This document shows positions 1-4,877 of a DNA stretch of 5,864 bases, piece after piece; position 1 is the first letter of the stretch; every line of letters begins with the position of its first letter. The position numbers and the translations under genes are program-made. This DNA is from Desulfovibrio sp. (lineage in GTDB: Bacteria; Desulfobacterota; Desulfovibrionia; Desulfovibrionales; Desulfovibrionaceae). The stretch covers positions 1 through 5,864 of the forward strand of contig DQED01000052.1 of the NCBI GenBank assembly GCA_003525525.1, written 5' to 3'. The notes beneath the pieces were generated by a model that did not search any database, was not told the origin of the DNA, and saw only the letters and a program-made list of their open reading frames with translations.

Positions 1-236
1 TCGAAGTACAACAGGTTCTTGACGCTGGAGAGCTCGCGCTCAATGAGGCTGATCACCCCGTCGCTCATGGTCTGCGGCGTGGCTCCGGGATAGGTCGCGG
101 AAATGGTGACGGTGGACGGCGCCACCGGAGGAAACCGGGCGATTGGCAGGTTGGGAATAGCGATCACGCCCAGCAGGATGATGAACAGGGCGACGACCCA
201 GGCGAAGACCGGGCGATGAATGAAGAACTGAGGCAT
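1..236 (-). CDS. adeB: RND (HAE1) efflux pump inner-membrane subunit, AdeB-like, N-terminal part only
   Basis: This is the start of a proton-driven inner-membrane drug pump of the HAE1/AcrB family, which takes drugs from the periplasm or inner membrane and passes them through a trimeric adaptor to an outer-membrane channel. Only 78 codons are present; the gene leaves the window at base 1. The protein begins MPQFFIHRPVFAW, the family's N-terminal signature (compare MPNFFIDRPIFAW of AcrB), followed by the first membrane helix at about residues 10-28 and the porter-domain start containing SATYPGAT and LIERELSSVKNLLY. The stretch from LPIARFP through VKNLLY is closer, as recalled, to Acinetobacter AdeB than to AcrB. 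A GGGAG ribosome site lies 8 bases before the ATG. It follows the adaptor gene by 20 bases and is surely cotranscribed with it. Family is certain; the AdeB-type assignment is from memory of related sequences. Confidence 0.93.
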   Translation of the reverse strand, partial: MPQFFIHRPVFAWVVALFIILLGVIAIPNLPIARFPPVAPSTVTISATYPGATPQTMSDGVISLIERELSSVKNLLYF

Positions 237-256
237 GGCGACGTGCTCCCGGGCGT

Positions 257-1414
257 TCAGTGCGAAGATGCCGCAGTTGTAGGTTCAGGCGCCTGCCACT
301 CGTGCGCTTGCACTTCGATGCCGTTGGACAGGCGCGCCATCCCTTCGACCACGATTGTTTGCCCGGCGGCGAGGCCGGACTGGATGCGATAGTGCCGGTT
401 CAGCAGCTCGCCCAATTTGACCGGGGTGAGCTTCGCCCGGTGCTGCGCATCGAGGGTCCAGATTTGCGGCTCGCCGTCGTTTCGTACCACCGCCTGCTGC
501 GGCACCATCAGCGCCTCGGCATAGCTGGTACGCGGCACGCGTGCGCGCACGAACATGCCCGGCAGGAGCAGGCGTTGCGGGTTGTCCACCAGCACGCGCA
601 GCAGTACGTCGCCGGTGCCGGCATCGACATTGACGCCTGAGAACAGGATGCGTCCGGTGACATCGTACGCCTCGCCATCGCTTCGGAGGATGGTCACGGG
701 CAGACCCGCATCGGCGCTGGCCTGTTGCGACAGCAGTGCCTGACGCAGCGATTCGAGCGAGGACGCCGGGCGGCGCACATCGACGTAGACTTGGTCGATC
801 TGATGGATACGCGCCATGGGACTGCTGTCGCCGCTGCTGACCAGCGCGCCCTCGCTCACCAGCGCCTGCTCGATGCGCCCGGAAATAGGCGCTTCCACTG
901 TGGCGAACTTCAGATCAAGCTGGCGGCGTTTCAGCGTGGCGCGGGCCTGCGCGACGTCGGCGGCGGCCTGGTCGCGCAGGGAAACCGCGTCGTCGTAGAC
1001 CTGACGGCTGACCGCGCCGACCTCGACCAAAGACTGCAGCCGCCTGGTTTGCAGCTGGGCTCGCGCCAACGCGACCTCGGCCCGTTGCAGGGCTGCTCCA
1101 GTGGCGTCAGCATCGGCCTTGAACGGCGCCGGGTTGATCTGGAACAGTGGCTGGCCGGCCTGCACCTCGGCGCCCTGTTCGAACAGGCGGCGCTGCACGA
1201 TGCCGCTGACCTGGGGCCGGATCTCGGCGATGCGTACCGCAGCGACGCGCCCCGGCAGAACCTCGCTCAGTTCCAGCCGCGACGGCGTGACGGTCGTAAC
1301 GGATACCGGTGGTGGCGGGAGCGCCACCTCCGGTTCGGCCTGACCGCAGCCGGCCAGCATCAAAACCGCGAGGGCAAGCAAACCGCCATGGCGGCACAAT
1401 CGTTTGATCTTCAT
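257..1414 (-). CDS. adeA: RND efflux periplasmic adaptor (membrane-fusion lipoprotein), AdeA-like
   Basis: The 385-residue product is the periplasmic adaptor linking the RND pump to an outer-membrane channel. I chose the ATG at 1414 because it is preceded by AAGGA at 7 bases and opens directly into a lipoprotein signal peptide: MKIKRLCR, a hydrophobic run at 10-20, and lipobox LAGC with Cys23. A longer reading from a TTG at 1492 lacks these. Domains follow the family order: first lipoyl half around 61-98 (AEIRPQVSGIV, GAEVQAGQPL), an alpha-helical coiled-coil hairpin about 99-167, second lipoyl half about 168-205 (FATVEAPISGRI), beta-barrel about 208-300 (LLPGMFVRARV) and membrane-proximal domain about 303-375. 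Length is normal (AcrA 397, MexA 383). Phrases such as VSEGALV, QIDQVYVDV and VVEGMARL match AdeA as I recall it. It is the first gene of the pump operon and faces away from the regulator gene. No outer-membrane channel gene is visible. Confidence 0.95.
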   Translation of the reverse strand: MKIKRLCRHGGLLALAVLMLAGCGQAEPEVALPPPPVSVTTVTPSRLELSEVLPGRVAAVRIAEIRPQVSGIVQRRLFEQGAEVQAGQPLFQINPAPFKADADATGAALQRAEVALARAQLQTRRLQSLVEVGAVSRQVYDDAVSLRDQAAADVAQARATLKRRQLDLKFATVEAPISGRIEQALVSEGALVSSGDSSPMARIHQIDQVYVDVRRPASSLESLRQALLSQQASADAGLPVTILRSDGEAYDVTGRILFSGVNVDAGTGDVLLRVLVDNPQRLLLPGMFVRARVPRTSYAEALMVPQQAVVRNDGEPQIWTLDAQHRAKLTPVKLGELLNRHYRIQSGLAAGQTIVVEGMARLSNGIEVQAHEWQAPEPTTAASSH

Positions 1415-1533
1415 GGTGGATTCCTTCAGGAGCAGGCAGCCCTGTGCCCGCAAAGATAGGCGTCTCCTTGCCTTGACTCGATGGATTTTCAATGGATATG
1501 AAATGTAAATTCGATGGAGCAGAAAAAACTGCC
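1415..1533. promoter_or_regulatory. Divergent pump/regulator control region with three phased ATGGA boxes
   Basis: This spacer separates the divergent adaptor and regulator genes and must hold both promoters. Direct observation: ATGGA occurs at 1481-1485, 1492-1496 and 1514-1518, so the starts are 11 and 22 bases apart, and the outer two are part of an 8-base repeat TCGATGGA (1478-1485 and 1511-1518) exactly 33 bases apart. An imperfect palindrome TTTCA/TGAAA (1487-1491, 1499-1503) brackets the middle box. Known of the family: OmpR/PhoB-type regulators bind tandem direct repeats spaced about one helical turn apart, and AdeR binds a direct repeat in the adeR-adeA spacer. Inference: these boxes are the regulator's operator. 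A minus-strand -10 such as TATCTT (1454-1459) is possible for the pump operon but has no good -35, which would fit an activator-dependent promoter. Confidence 0.5.
1473..1502 (+). promoter_or_regulatory. Candidate sigma-70 promoter of the regulator-kinase operon
   Basis: A TTGACT -35 (1473-1478) is followed after 18 bases by TATGAA (1497-1502) as a -10. Transcription would begin near 1509, downstream of the ATGs at 1492 and 1498, so this promoter, if real, supports translation from ATG 1534. The -10 matches the consensus in four of six positions and the spacer is one base longer than optimal, so confidence is moderate. Two of the three ATGGA boxes fall in its spacer, where a bound regulator could affect its own transcription. 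Confidence 0.4.
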
Positions 1534-2271
1534 ATGCTTGAACGGAAATCTCGCTCCGAGTTGTCCAAGGGTCGCGAATTCCTGGTGCTGATCGCCGAGG
1601 ACGAGTCCGAGATCGCCGAAATCCTCGCCGCCTATCTGGCGCGCGGCGGCATGCGCACTGTGCACGCCGCAGACGGCCTCCGGGCGCTCGAGCTGCACCA
1701 GACCCTCAAGCCCGACCTCGTACTGCTGGACGTGCAGATGCCGCGCATGGACGGCTGGCAGGTGCTTTCCGAGATCCGCCATCGGGGTGACACGCCCGTA
1801 ATCATGCTGACGGCGCACGACCAGGACATCGACAAGCTGATGGGGCTGCGCATCGGCGCGGACGACTATATCGTCAAGCCGTTCAATCCGGCTGAAGTCG
1901 TGGCCAGGACGCAGGCGGTGCTGCGCCGCTCCATGACGCGCGGCAATTGCCAGAATCGGCGCATCCTGCGCGTGGCGCCTTTCCAGATCGACCTGGAGAA
2001 CCACGAAGCCCGTGTGCGTGTCTTCGGTCAGAGCCATCTCCTGGCGTTGACGTTGACGGAGTTTAAACTGCTGACCCATCTGGCGGGTGCGCCCAAGCGG
2101 GTGTTCAGCCGCACCGAACTGCTGGCCGCCTGCCTGCCGGAGGGGGATGCCCTGGAGCGCACGGTGGACAGCCACATCAGCAAGCTTCGCAAGAAGCTGG
2201 AGGATCTCGGCGTCCGGGGAATCCCGGTTGGCGTGCGCGGGGTCGGCTACAAGCTGCGGGGCAGCGAATGA
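1534..2271 (+). CDS. adeR: OmpR-family response regulator of the efflux pump, AdeR/BaeR-like
   Basis: This 245-residue two-component regulator has a receiver domain (about 14-130) and a winged-helix DNA-binding domain (about 145-242). Numbered from ATG 1534, the acidic pair is Glu22/Asp23 (IAEDE), the phosphoacceptor Asp66 (LVLLDVQMP), the switch Thr93 (MLTA) and the conserved Lys115 (IVKPF). The recognition region is ALERTVDSHISKLRKKLE, and the C-terminus has the usual VRGVGYKL. DQDIDKLMGLRIGADD and PFNPAEVVAR match AdeR almost word for word as I recall it. In-frame ATGs at 1492 and 1498 would add 14 or 12 residues of AT-rich, non-conserved sequence and precede the likely transcription start, so I prefer 1534, which places the Asp close to Asp63 of AdeR. 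The GGAG at 1516-1519 is 14 bases away, longer than ideal. It is translationally coupled to the kinase gene and divergent from the pump genes it probably activates. Confidence 0.93.
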   Translation: MLERKSRSELSKGREFLVLIAEDESEIAEILAAYLARGGMRTVHAADGLRALELHQTLKPDLVLLDVQMPRMDGWQVLSEIRHRGDTPVIMLTAHDQDIDKLMGLRIGADDYIVKPFNPAEVVARTQAVLRRSMTRGNCQNRRILRVAPFQIDLENHEARVRVFGQSHLLALTLTEFKLLTHLAGAPKRVFSRTELLAACLPEGDALERTVDSHISKLRKKLEDLGVRGIPVGVRGVGYKLRGSE

Positions 2272-3359
2272 AATTGGTCGGGCTGAGTCGCCAGATCATG
2301 CTGGCGATGATGGCGATTGCGCTGGGCGTCACGTTGCTCGTCATCCTGACGTCGTACGCGTTCTACTATCTGTGGCAAATCTATTGGCCCGATAATCCCT
2401 TGGATTACAGCTGGATACCTACGGGGCCGGAGTGGATATGGATGATCGGCGCTACGCTTACCGGTCTGGCGCTGTCTATCCTCGTTGCGGTCAACCTGTC
2501 GCGCCGCATCCTGGTCCCGCTGAACTCGGTGGCGGCCAGCATCCGCCGTGTGGCCCAGGGTGATCTCAACGCGCGTGCCGTCGCGGGCGATCGCTCTCTG
2601 GGCGAAGCCGCCCAATTGGCGGACGACTTCAATGCGCTGGCGAATCAGTTGCAGCGCATGACCGAGGAACAGGCGTTCTGGAACGCCGCGATCGCTCACG
2701 AACTGCGCACCCCTGTGACAATCCTGCGCGGCCGCCTGCAAGGCCTGGCCGAAGGCGTTTTCACGCCCAGTACCTCCCAGTTCCTCAGCTTGCTGACGCA
2801 GGTCGAGGGCTTGACGCGATTGATCGAGGATCTGCGGGTGGTGAGTCTGGTGGAAAGCGGGCATTTGGATTTGCAGTTGCGAGAGGCCCGGCTTGACGCT
2901 GAAATCAAAGCCGTGGTGGACATGGTTGGTGACGCGTTGCAGTCGGCGGGCCAGCGTGCGATTCTGGACCTGGACACACGGTCCGTATACTGCGATCCGG
3001 TGCGTATCCGGCAGGCACTGCTGGCGCTGCTTGATAACGTGTGCCGGTATGCCGTGGCGGGCCACGTGCGAATCCAGTCTCACGTGAAGGATGGCTGGTG
3101 TGAACTCAGCGTCGAGGATGACGGGCCAGGCATGCCAGAAGACTTGATTCCTCACTTGTTTACGGCGTTCCGACGCGCGCGAGGCGCGCGCTCGGGCGGC
3201 AGCGGCCTGGGATTGGCCGTGGTGGCTGCCATCGCGCGTGCGCATGGCGGACGCGCTGCATGCAGGACGGCCGCCGGCGGCGGCACGGTTTTCACGCTGA
3301 CCTGGCCCATCGACCCAGGCCATGGCCTGCCAGAGCCAGAGCGTGGCGAACACGGTTGA
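2268..3359 (+). CDS. adeS: Sensor histidine kinase of the efflux pump, AdeS/BaeS-like
   Basis: This 363-residue inner-membrane kinase would autophosphorylate and pass phosphate to the preceding regulator. Its ATG overlaps the regulator's stop as ATGA, indicating translational coupling. Visible parts: a first membrane helix about 11-33, a short periplasmic loop of about 20 residues (34-54), a second helix about 55-77, a HAMP linker about 76-130, the H-box WNAAIAHELRTP with phosphoacceptor His144, dimerisation helices to about 195, the N-box with Asn257 (LLDNVCRYA), the G1 box DDGPG at 284-288 and the G2 box GSGLGLA at 311-317. All catalytic elements are present. The periplasmic part is too small for a folded ligand-binding domain, so the signal is probably read in or near the membrane. 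The H-box surroundings and the phrase SVYCDPVRI resemble AdeS as recalled. A roughly 15-residue charged tail after WPID is not part of the catalytic core. Confidence 0.94.
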   Translation: MKLVGLSRQIMLAMMAIALGVTLLVILTSYAFYYLWQIYWPDNPLDYSWIPTGPEWIWMIGATLTGLALSILVAVNLSRRILVPLNSVAASIRRVAQGDLNARAVAGDRSLGEAAQLADDFNALANQLQRMTEEQAFWNAAIAHELRTPVTILRGRLQGLAEGVFTPSTSQFLSLLTQVEGLTRLIEDLRVVSLVESGHLDLQLREARLDAEIKAVVDMVGDALQSAGQRAILDLDTRSVYCDPVRIRQALLALLDNVCRYAVAGHVRIQSHVKDGWCELSVEDDGPGMPEDLIPHLFTAFRRARGARSGGSGLGLAVVAAIARAHGGRAACRTAAGGGTVFTLTWPIDPGHGLPEPERGEHG

Positions 3360-3436
3360 GCAGGGGCCGAACAGCGCTTGGAATGATGGCTTCCACACTC
3401 GGCTTTCGGTGTTGCTGTCAAGCGAGAACTGACCCA

Positions 3437-3688
3437 AGGCCGCCTTTGCGAAAAAGTCTAGCGACCGCAGTCCCTCCCTTGGATATGGTGCCTGACGGCC
3501 TTTTCAAGACCGCACCGCTGCCTGACGATGCCGGCATTTTCTCCATGGCGGCCTTGTTTCTCCACAAGCTGCTGCTGGCCTCGGAACGCCGAAAGGGCGA
3601 CAAGCGCCTCAAGGATTACCGGCAGGTGGAAGTGACCTGCCGGCCTTCCTCGGACCAGTCAATTCTTGAGGGTGGCTCCTGGGTTTGA
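3437..3688 (+). pseudogene. Possible C-terminal remnant of a nucleotidyltransferase-like protein
   Basis: The frame ending at the TGA 3686-3688 reads protein-like in its later part: MVPDGLFKTAPLPDD, then an FSMAALFLHKLLLA helix and SERRKGDKRLKDYRQVE. The pattern His-Lys-Leu-Leu followed by a basic run and Lys-Asp recalls the C-terminal region of GSU2403-type and related nucleotidyltransferase-fold proteins, a tentative match from memory. The internal ATG at 3485 has no ribosome site, the frame runs open backwards into the kinase gene without any start signal, and no nucleotide-binding GSx-type motif is present, so this would be a truncated, non-functional copy. The left boundary is arbitrary. 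It could also be chance open frame. Confidence 0.25.
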
Positions 3689-3774
3689 GTTGTTGCCGAC
3701 CATCTGCGCAAAGGCCATCGGCGTCATGCGCTGGTGGCCCGGGATTAATCTCCGCAAGTTCGACTGGCGGCGGT

Positions 3775-3996
3775 TCAAGAGCAAGGGGCACAAGAGGGAT
3801 TGACGCAGATTTCCCCGGCTTCTTGCCTTGAATCAATGACTGCATCGGGAAAGTGCGCGATATGCTCTTCGAACCCGGTCCGACGGACACCCGCATTTGT
3901 ACACGGCCGGCGCGTCTCATATTCCTTGCGCGACATCCGCAGCTTGGCCCACGGCTTTTCCCGCTTCAGGTTCTTGAGCATGGGGGCGGACAGCAT
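3775..3996 (-). CDS. Possible small protein or remnant with a duplicated 16-residue motif
   Basis: This 73-residue frame on the minus strand begins at ATG 3996 (others at 4101 and 3981). Its notable part is a tandem duplication: KPWAKLRMSRKEYETR followed directly by RPCTNAGVRRTGFEEH, where Lys/Arg-Pro, an Arg at repeat position 10, an aromatic at 13 and Glu at 14 are shared. This looks like two copies of a short helical, perhaps DNA-binding, motif. The C-terminus adds three cysteines. Against a real gene: no good ribosome site (GGGA is directly against the ATG), no promoter, and location in a stretch of broken frames. If the 4101 start were used it would overlap the Cys-rich gene by 52 bases. 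I cannot assign a function. Confidence 0.25.
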   Translation of the reverse strand: MLSAPMLKNLKREKPWAKLRMSRKEYETRRPCTNAGVRRTGFEEHIAHFPDAVIDSRQEAGEICVNPSCAPCS

Positions 3997-4004
3997 TCCC
4001 TGCC

Positions 4005-4041
4005 GGGAGGGTTCAAGAGGAGGGGAGGCGGCGGGGGAGGG
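4005..4041 (+). other. G-rich tract with quadruplex-forming pattern
   Basis: Five runs of three or more G lie on the plus strand at 4005-4007, 4009-4011, 4022-4025, 4033-4037 and 4039-4041, separated by 1, 10, 7 and 1 bases. This meets loose criteria for an intramolecular G-quadruplex on the plus strand. It lies just beyond the stop of the minus-strand Cys-rich gene, whose transcript would carry the complementary C-rich strand. No function is shown; it may only be composition bias. Confidence 0.35.
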
Positions 4042-4049
4042 CGGCTTTT

Positions 4050-4361
4050 CTACCGTGACCTTGCTCGGGTGTCGAAGCCGTAGCCGCAAACCCCGCCGCA
4101 CCGGGCCACGTCATCGATATCCTTCTGGTCGAGGGGAAACAGACGGCAGGCCTTGGGCCGGAATTTGCCGTACACGCGGCACAAATGGTCCCGGGTCAGC
4201 ATCGGGCAGGCGATGGTGAAGTGGCAGCATGTCCCGCACTGGTGGCAGTCCCCCTGGCGGTCGCGCAGTTGCCGAGCCACGTAGCCCTTGCGGAAGTGGA
4301 CCGCGAAAAGTCGCCTGACCTTGCCGATGAAGATATGTGATTCGTGTTTGATCGTCGCCAT
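4050..4361 (-). CDS. YkgJ-type (CxxCxxCC) cysteine-cluster protein
   Basis: The 103-residue product belongs to the YkgJ/UPF0153 class of small proteins thought to bind zinc or an iron-sulfur cluster; their biochemical role is not established. Start ATG 4361 is chosen over one eight codons upstream because GGAG sits five bases before it. After a basic N-terminal segment of about 35 residues come GDCHQCGTCC (Cys39, 42, 45, 46), CPML (Cys52), LCRVY (Cys61), FRPKACRLFPLD (Cys72) and a terminal CGGVCGYGF (Cys88, 92): nine cysteines in all, in the family's usual order. There is no signal peptide or membrane helix, so it should be cytoplasmic. It stands alone, transcribed in the same direction as the tRNA gene upstream of it but separated by that gene's terminator. 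It seems intact, in contrast to the stretch beyond its stop. Confidence 0.85.
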   Translation of the reverse strand: MATIKHESHIFIGKVRRLFAVHFRKGYVARQLRDRQGDCHQCGTCCHFTIACPMLTRDHLCRVYGKFRPKACRLFPLDQKDIDDVARCGGVCGYGFDTRARSR

Positions 4362-4477
4362 GATCGCTCCTCGCAATTCAAACAAATTTCCTGTCGCTTA
4401 ACACGGGATTGCCGCCACTTTCCATCCCTGCGGGCCTGGGCTATTTACGCCTCGGTTCATTCCTCATCATTTTCAAA

Positions 4478-4497
4478 GTGGGGAGAGAGTGGGGAGA
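4478..4497. repeat. Tandem direct repeat of GTGGGGAGA
   Basis: Two identical 9-base copies lie at 4478-4486 and 4489-4497, 11 bases apart centre to centre and about 60 bases beyond the 3' end of the tRNA gene. Short G-rich direct repeats spaced one helical turn apart near a tRNA 3' end resemble the arm-type binding sites of tyrosine integrases. That reading is inference, since no integrase gene is visible here. Confidence 0.4.
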
Positions 4498-4510
4498 AAA
4501 ACATGAGGCA

Positions 4511-4546
4511 AAAAGAAAAAAGGGCCAGCTTTTCAGCTAACCCTTT
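4511..4546 (-). terminator. Rho-independent terminator of tRNA-Phe
   Basis: On the minus strand a 12-base-pair stem, AAAGGGTTAGCT with AGCTGGCCCTTT (two G-U pairs), is closed by a GAAA tetraloop (hairpin 4519-4546) and followed by a T-rich run broken by one C (4511-4518). It begins nine bases after the tRNA's CCA, the expected place for a single-gene tRNA transcript. It also separates tRNA transcription from the Cys-rich gene beyond. Confidence 0.9.
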
Positions 4547-4554
4547 GATTTCTA

Positions 4555-4630
4555 TGGTGCCGAGGGACAGAATTGAACTGCCGACACGGGGATTTTCAGT
4601 CCCCTGCTCTACCGACTGAGCTACCTCGGC
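4555..4630 (-). tRNA. tRNA-Phe (GAA anticodon)
   Basis: A complete 76-nucleotide cloverleaf including an encoded CCA (4555-4557). The acceptor stem GCCGAGG pairs perfectly with CCTCGGC; the D-stem is GCTC/GAGC with the loop containing GG; the anticodon stem GGGGA/TCCCC holds loop CTGAAAA with anticodon GAA at 4595-4597; the variable loop is GTGTC; the T-stem GGCAG/CTGTC (one G-U) holds loop TTCAATT. Discriminator base is A. It has its own promoter and terminator, so it is a monocistronic unit. Its 3' end points toward the efflux locus, the usual orientation for an integrative element attachment site. Confidence 0.98.
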
Positions 4631-4644
4631 GCGGCGAGAGACGG

Positions 4645-4684
4645 TATTTATCCCACACCCTTGGGCTTGGCAACCTTTTTTTTT
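4645..4684 (-). promoter_or_regulatory. Promoter of tRNA-Phe with upstream A-tract
   Basis: Reading the minus strand, TTGCCA (4668-4673) is followed after 17 bases by TAAATA (4645-4650), 14 bases before the mature tRNA end. Nine consecutive A residues (4676-4684) lie just upstream of the -35 and could act as an UP element. The -10 to +1 stretch is rich in C and G, as is usual for stable-RNA promoters under stringent control. The -10 matches consensus at three positions only. Confidence 0.6.
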
Positions 4685-4767
4685 GGAGTTTTCCATGCGA
4701 AGAAGCGATTTTGTTTTTTTTCTTCTCGGGCTATCCTTTTACCTCCTTGTCCTGTTCTACCTCTAGT

Positions 4768-4806
4768 CCGTGTCCGCGAAGTGCGCACCCCTTTGGCGGA
4801 CAACGG
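4768..4806. repeat. Inverted repeat upstream of the 4878 gene
   Basis: CCGTGTCCGC (4768-4777) pairs with GCGGACAACGG (4796-4806), ten base pairs with one bulged A, around an 18-base loop. There is no T-run on either strand, so it is not an intrinsic terminator. It ends two bases before the candidate -35 at 4809, a position where an operator could lie. It may also be fortuitous. The rest of the 4685-4877 spacer is AT-rich with a pyrimidine-rich run near 4700-4732 and holds no gene that I can support. Confidence 0.35.
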
Positions 4807-4808
4807 GC

Positions 4809-4836
4809 TTAACTTGTTCATTTCTATTGATAAATA
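4809..4836 (+). promoter_or_regulatory. Candidate promoter of the 4878 gene
   Basis: TTAACT (4809-4814) and TAAATA (4831-4836) are spaced by 16 bases in an AT-rich pocket, about 40 bases before the start codon. Both hexamers are moderate matches to sigma-70 consensus; the -10 is identical to that proposed for the tRNA on the other strand. A strong AGGAGG follows at 4863-4868. Confidence 0.45.
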
Positions 4837-4877
4837 CCACAGTATTCGTTAAGGGACGTCACAGGAGGAGAGCCGAA

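Larger units (their letters stand above)
3360..4049. other. Poorly coding stretch between the efflux locus and the Cys-rich gene, probable gene debris
   Basis: About 690 bases hold no convincingly complete gene. Open frames here are short, lack ribosome sites and change frame: a plus-strand frame to 3688, a second plus-strand frame from about 3672 to 3803, and a minus-strand frame ending at 3775. I see no intrinsic terminator for the kinase operon, no inverted terminal repeats and no recognisable transposase. The pieces look like remnants of genes disrupted by rearrangement, which would fit a junction between acquired and resident DNA. The individual remnants are listed separately. Confidence 0.5.

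Noticed and set aside
725..1459. 244-residue plus-strand frame opposite the adaptor
   Set aside because: Shadow of the adaptor gene, low-complexity Arg/Gln/Leu composition, no ribosome site.
257..1492. Longer adaptor reading from TTG 1492
   Set aside because: The added 26 residues precede a perfect lipoprotein signal peptide and the good ribosome site lies before ATG 1414.
1489..2175. 228-residue minus-strand frame opposite the regulator
   Set aside because: Antisense shadow of the response regulator, which carries all receiver and winged-helix motifs.
2247..3437. 396-residue minus-strand frame opposite the kinase
   Set aside because: Antisense shadow of a GC-rich gene with clear kinase motifs on the plus strand; its protein is His/Gln/Arg-rich without domains.
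3360..3440. Possible insertion-sequence end after the kinase gene
   Set aside because: No terminal inverted repeat, target duplication or transposase motif could be found; only a short imperfect hairpin without T-run near 3393-3412.
4457..4696. 79-residue minus-strand frame containing the phrase AEVAQSVEQGTENPRVGSSIL
   Set aside because: This is the well-known false translation of a tRNA gene; it covers the whole tRNA-Phe and its terminator.
4573..4852. Phe-rich plus-strand frames between the tRNA and the 4878 gene
   Set aside because: They arise from T-runs of the tRNA promoter region and have no ribosome site or family resemblance.
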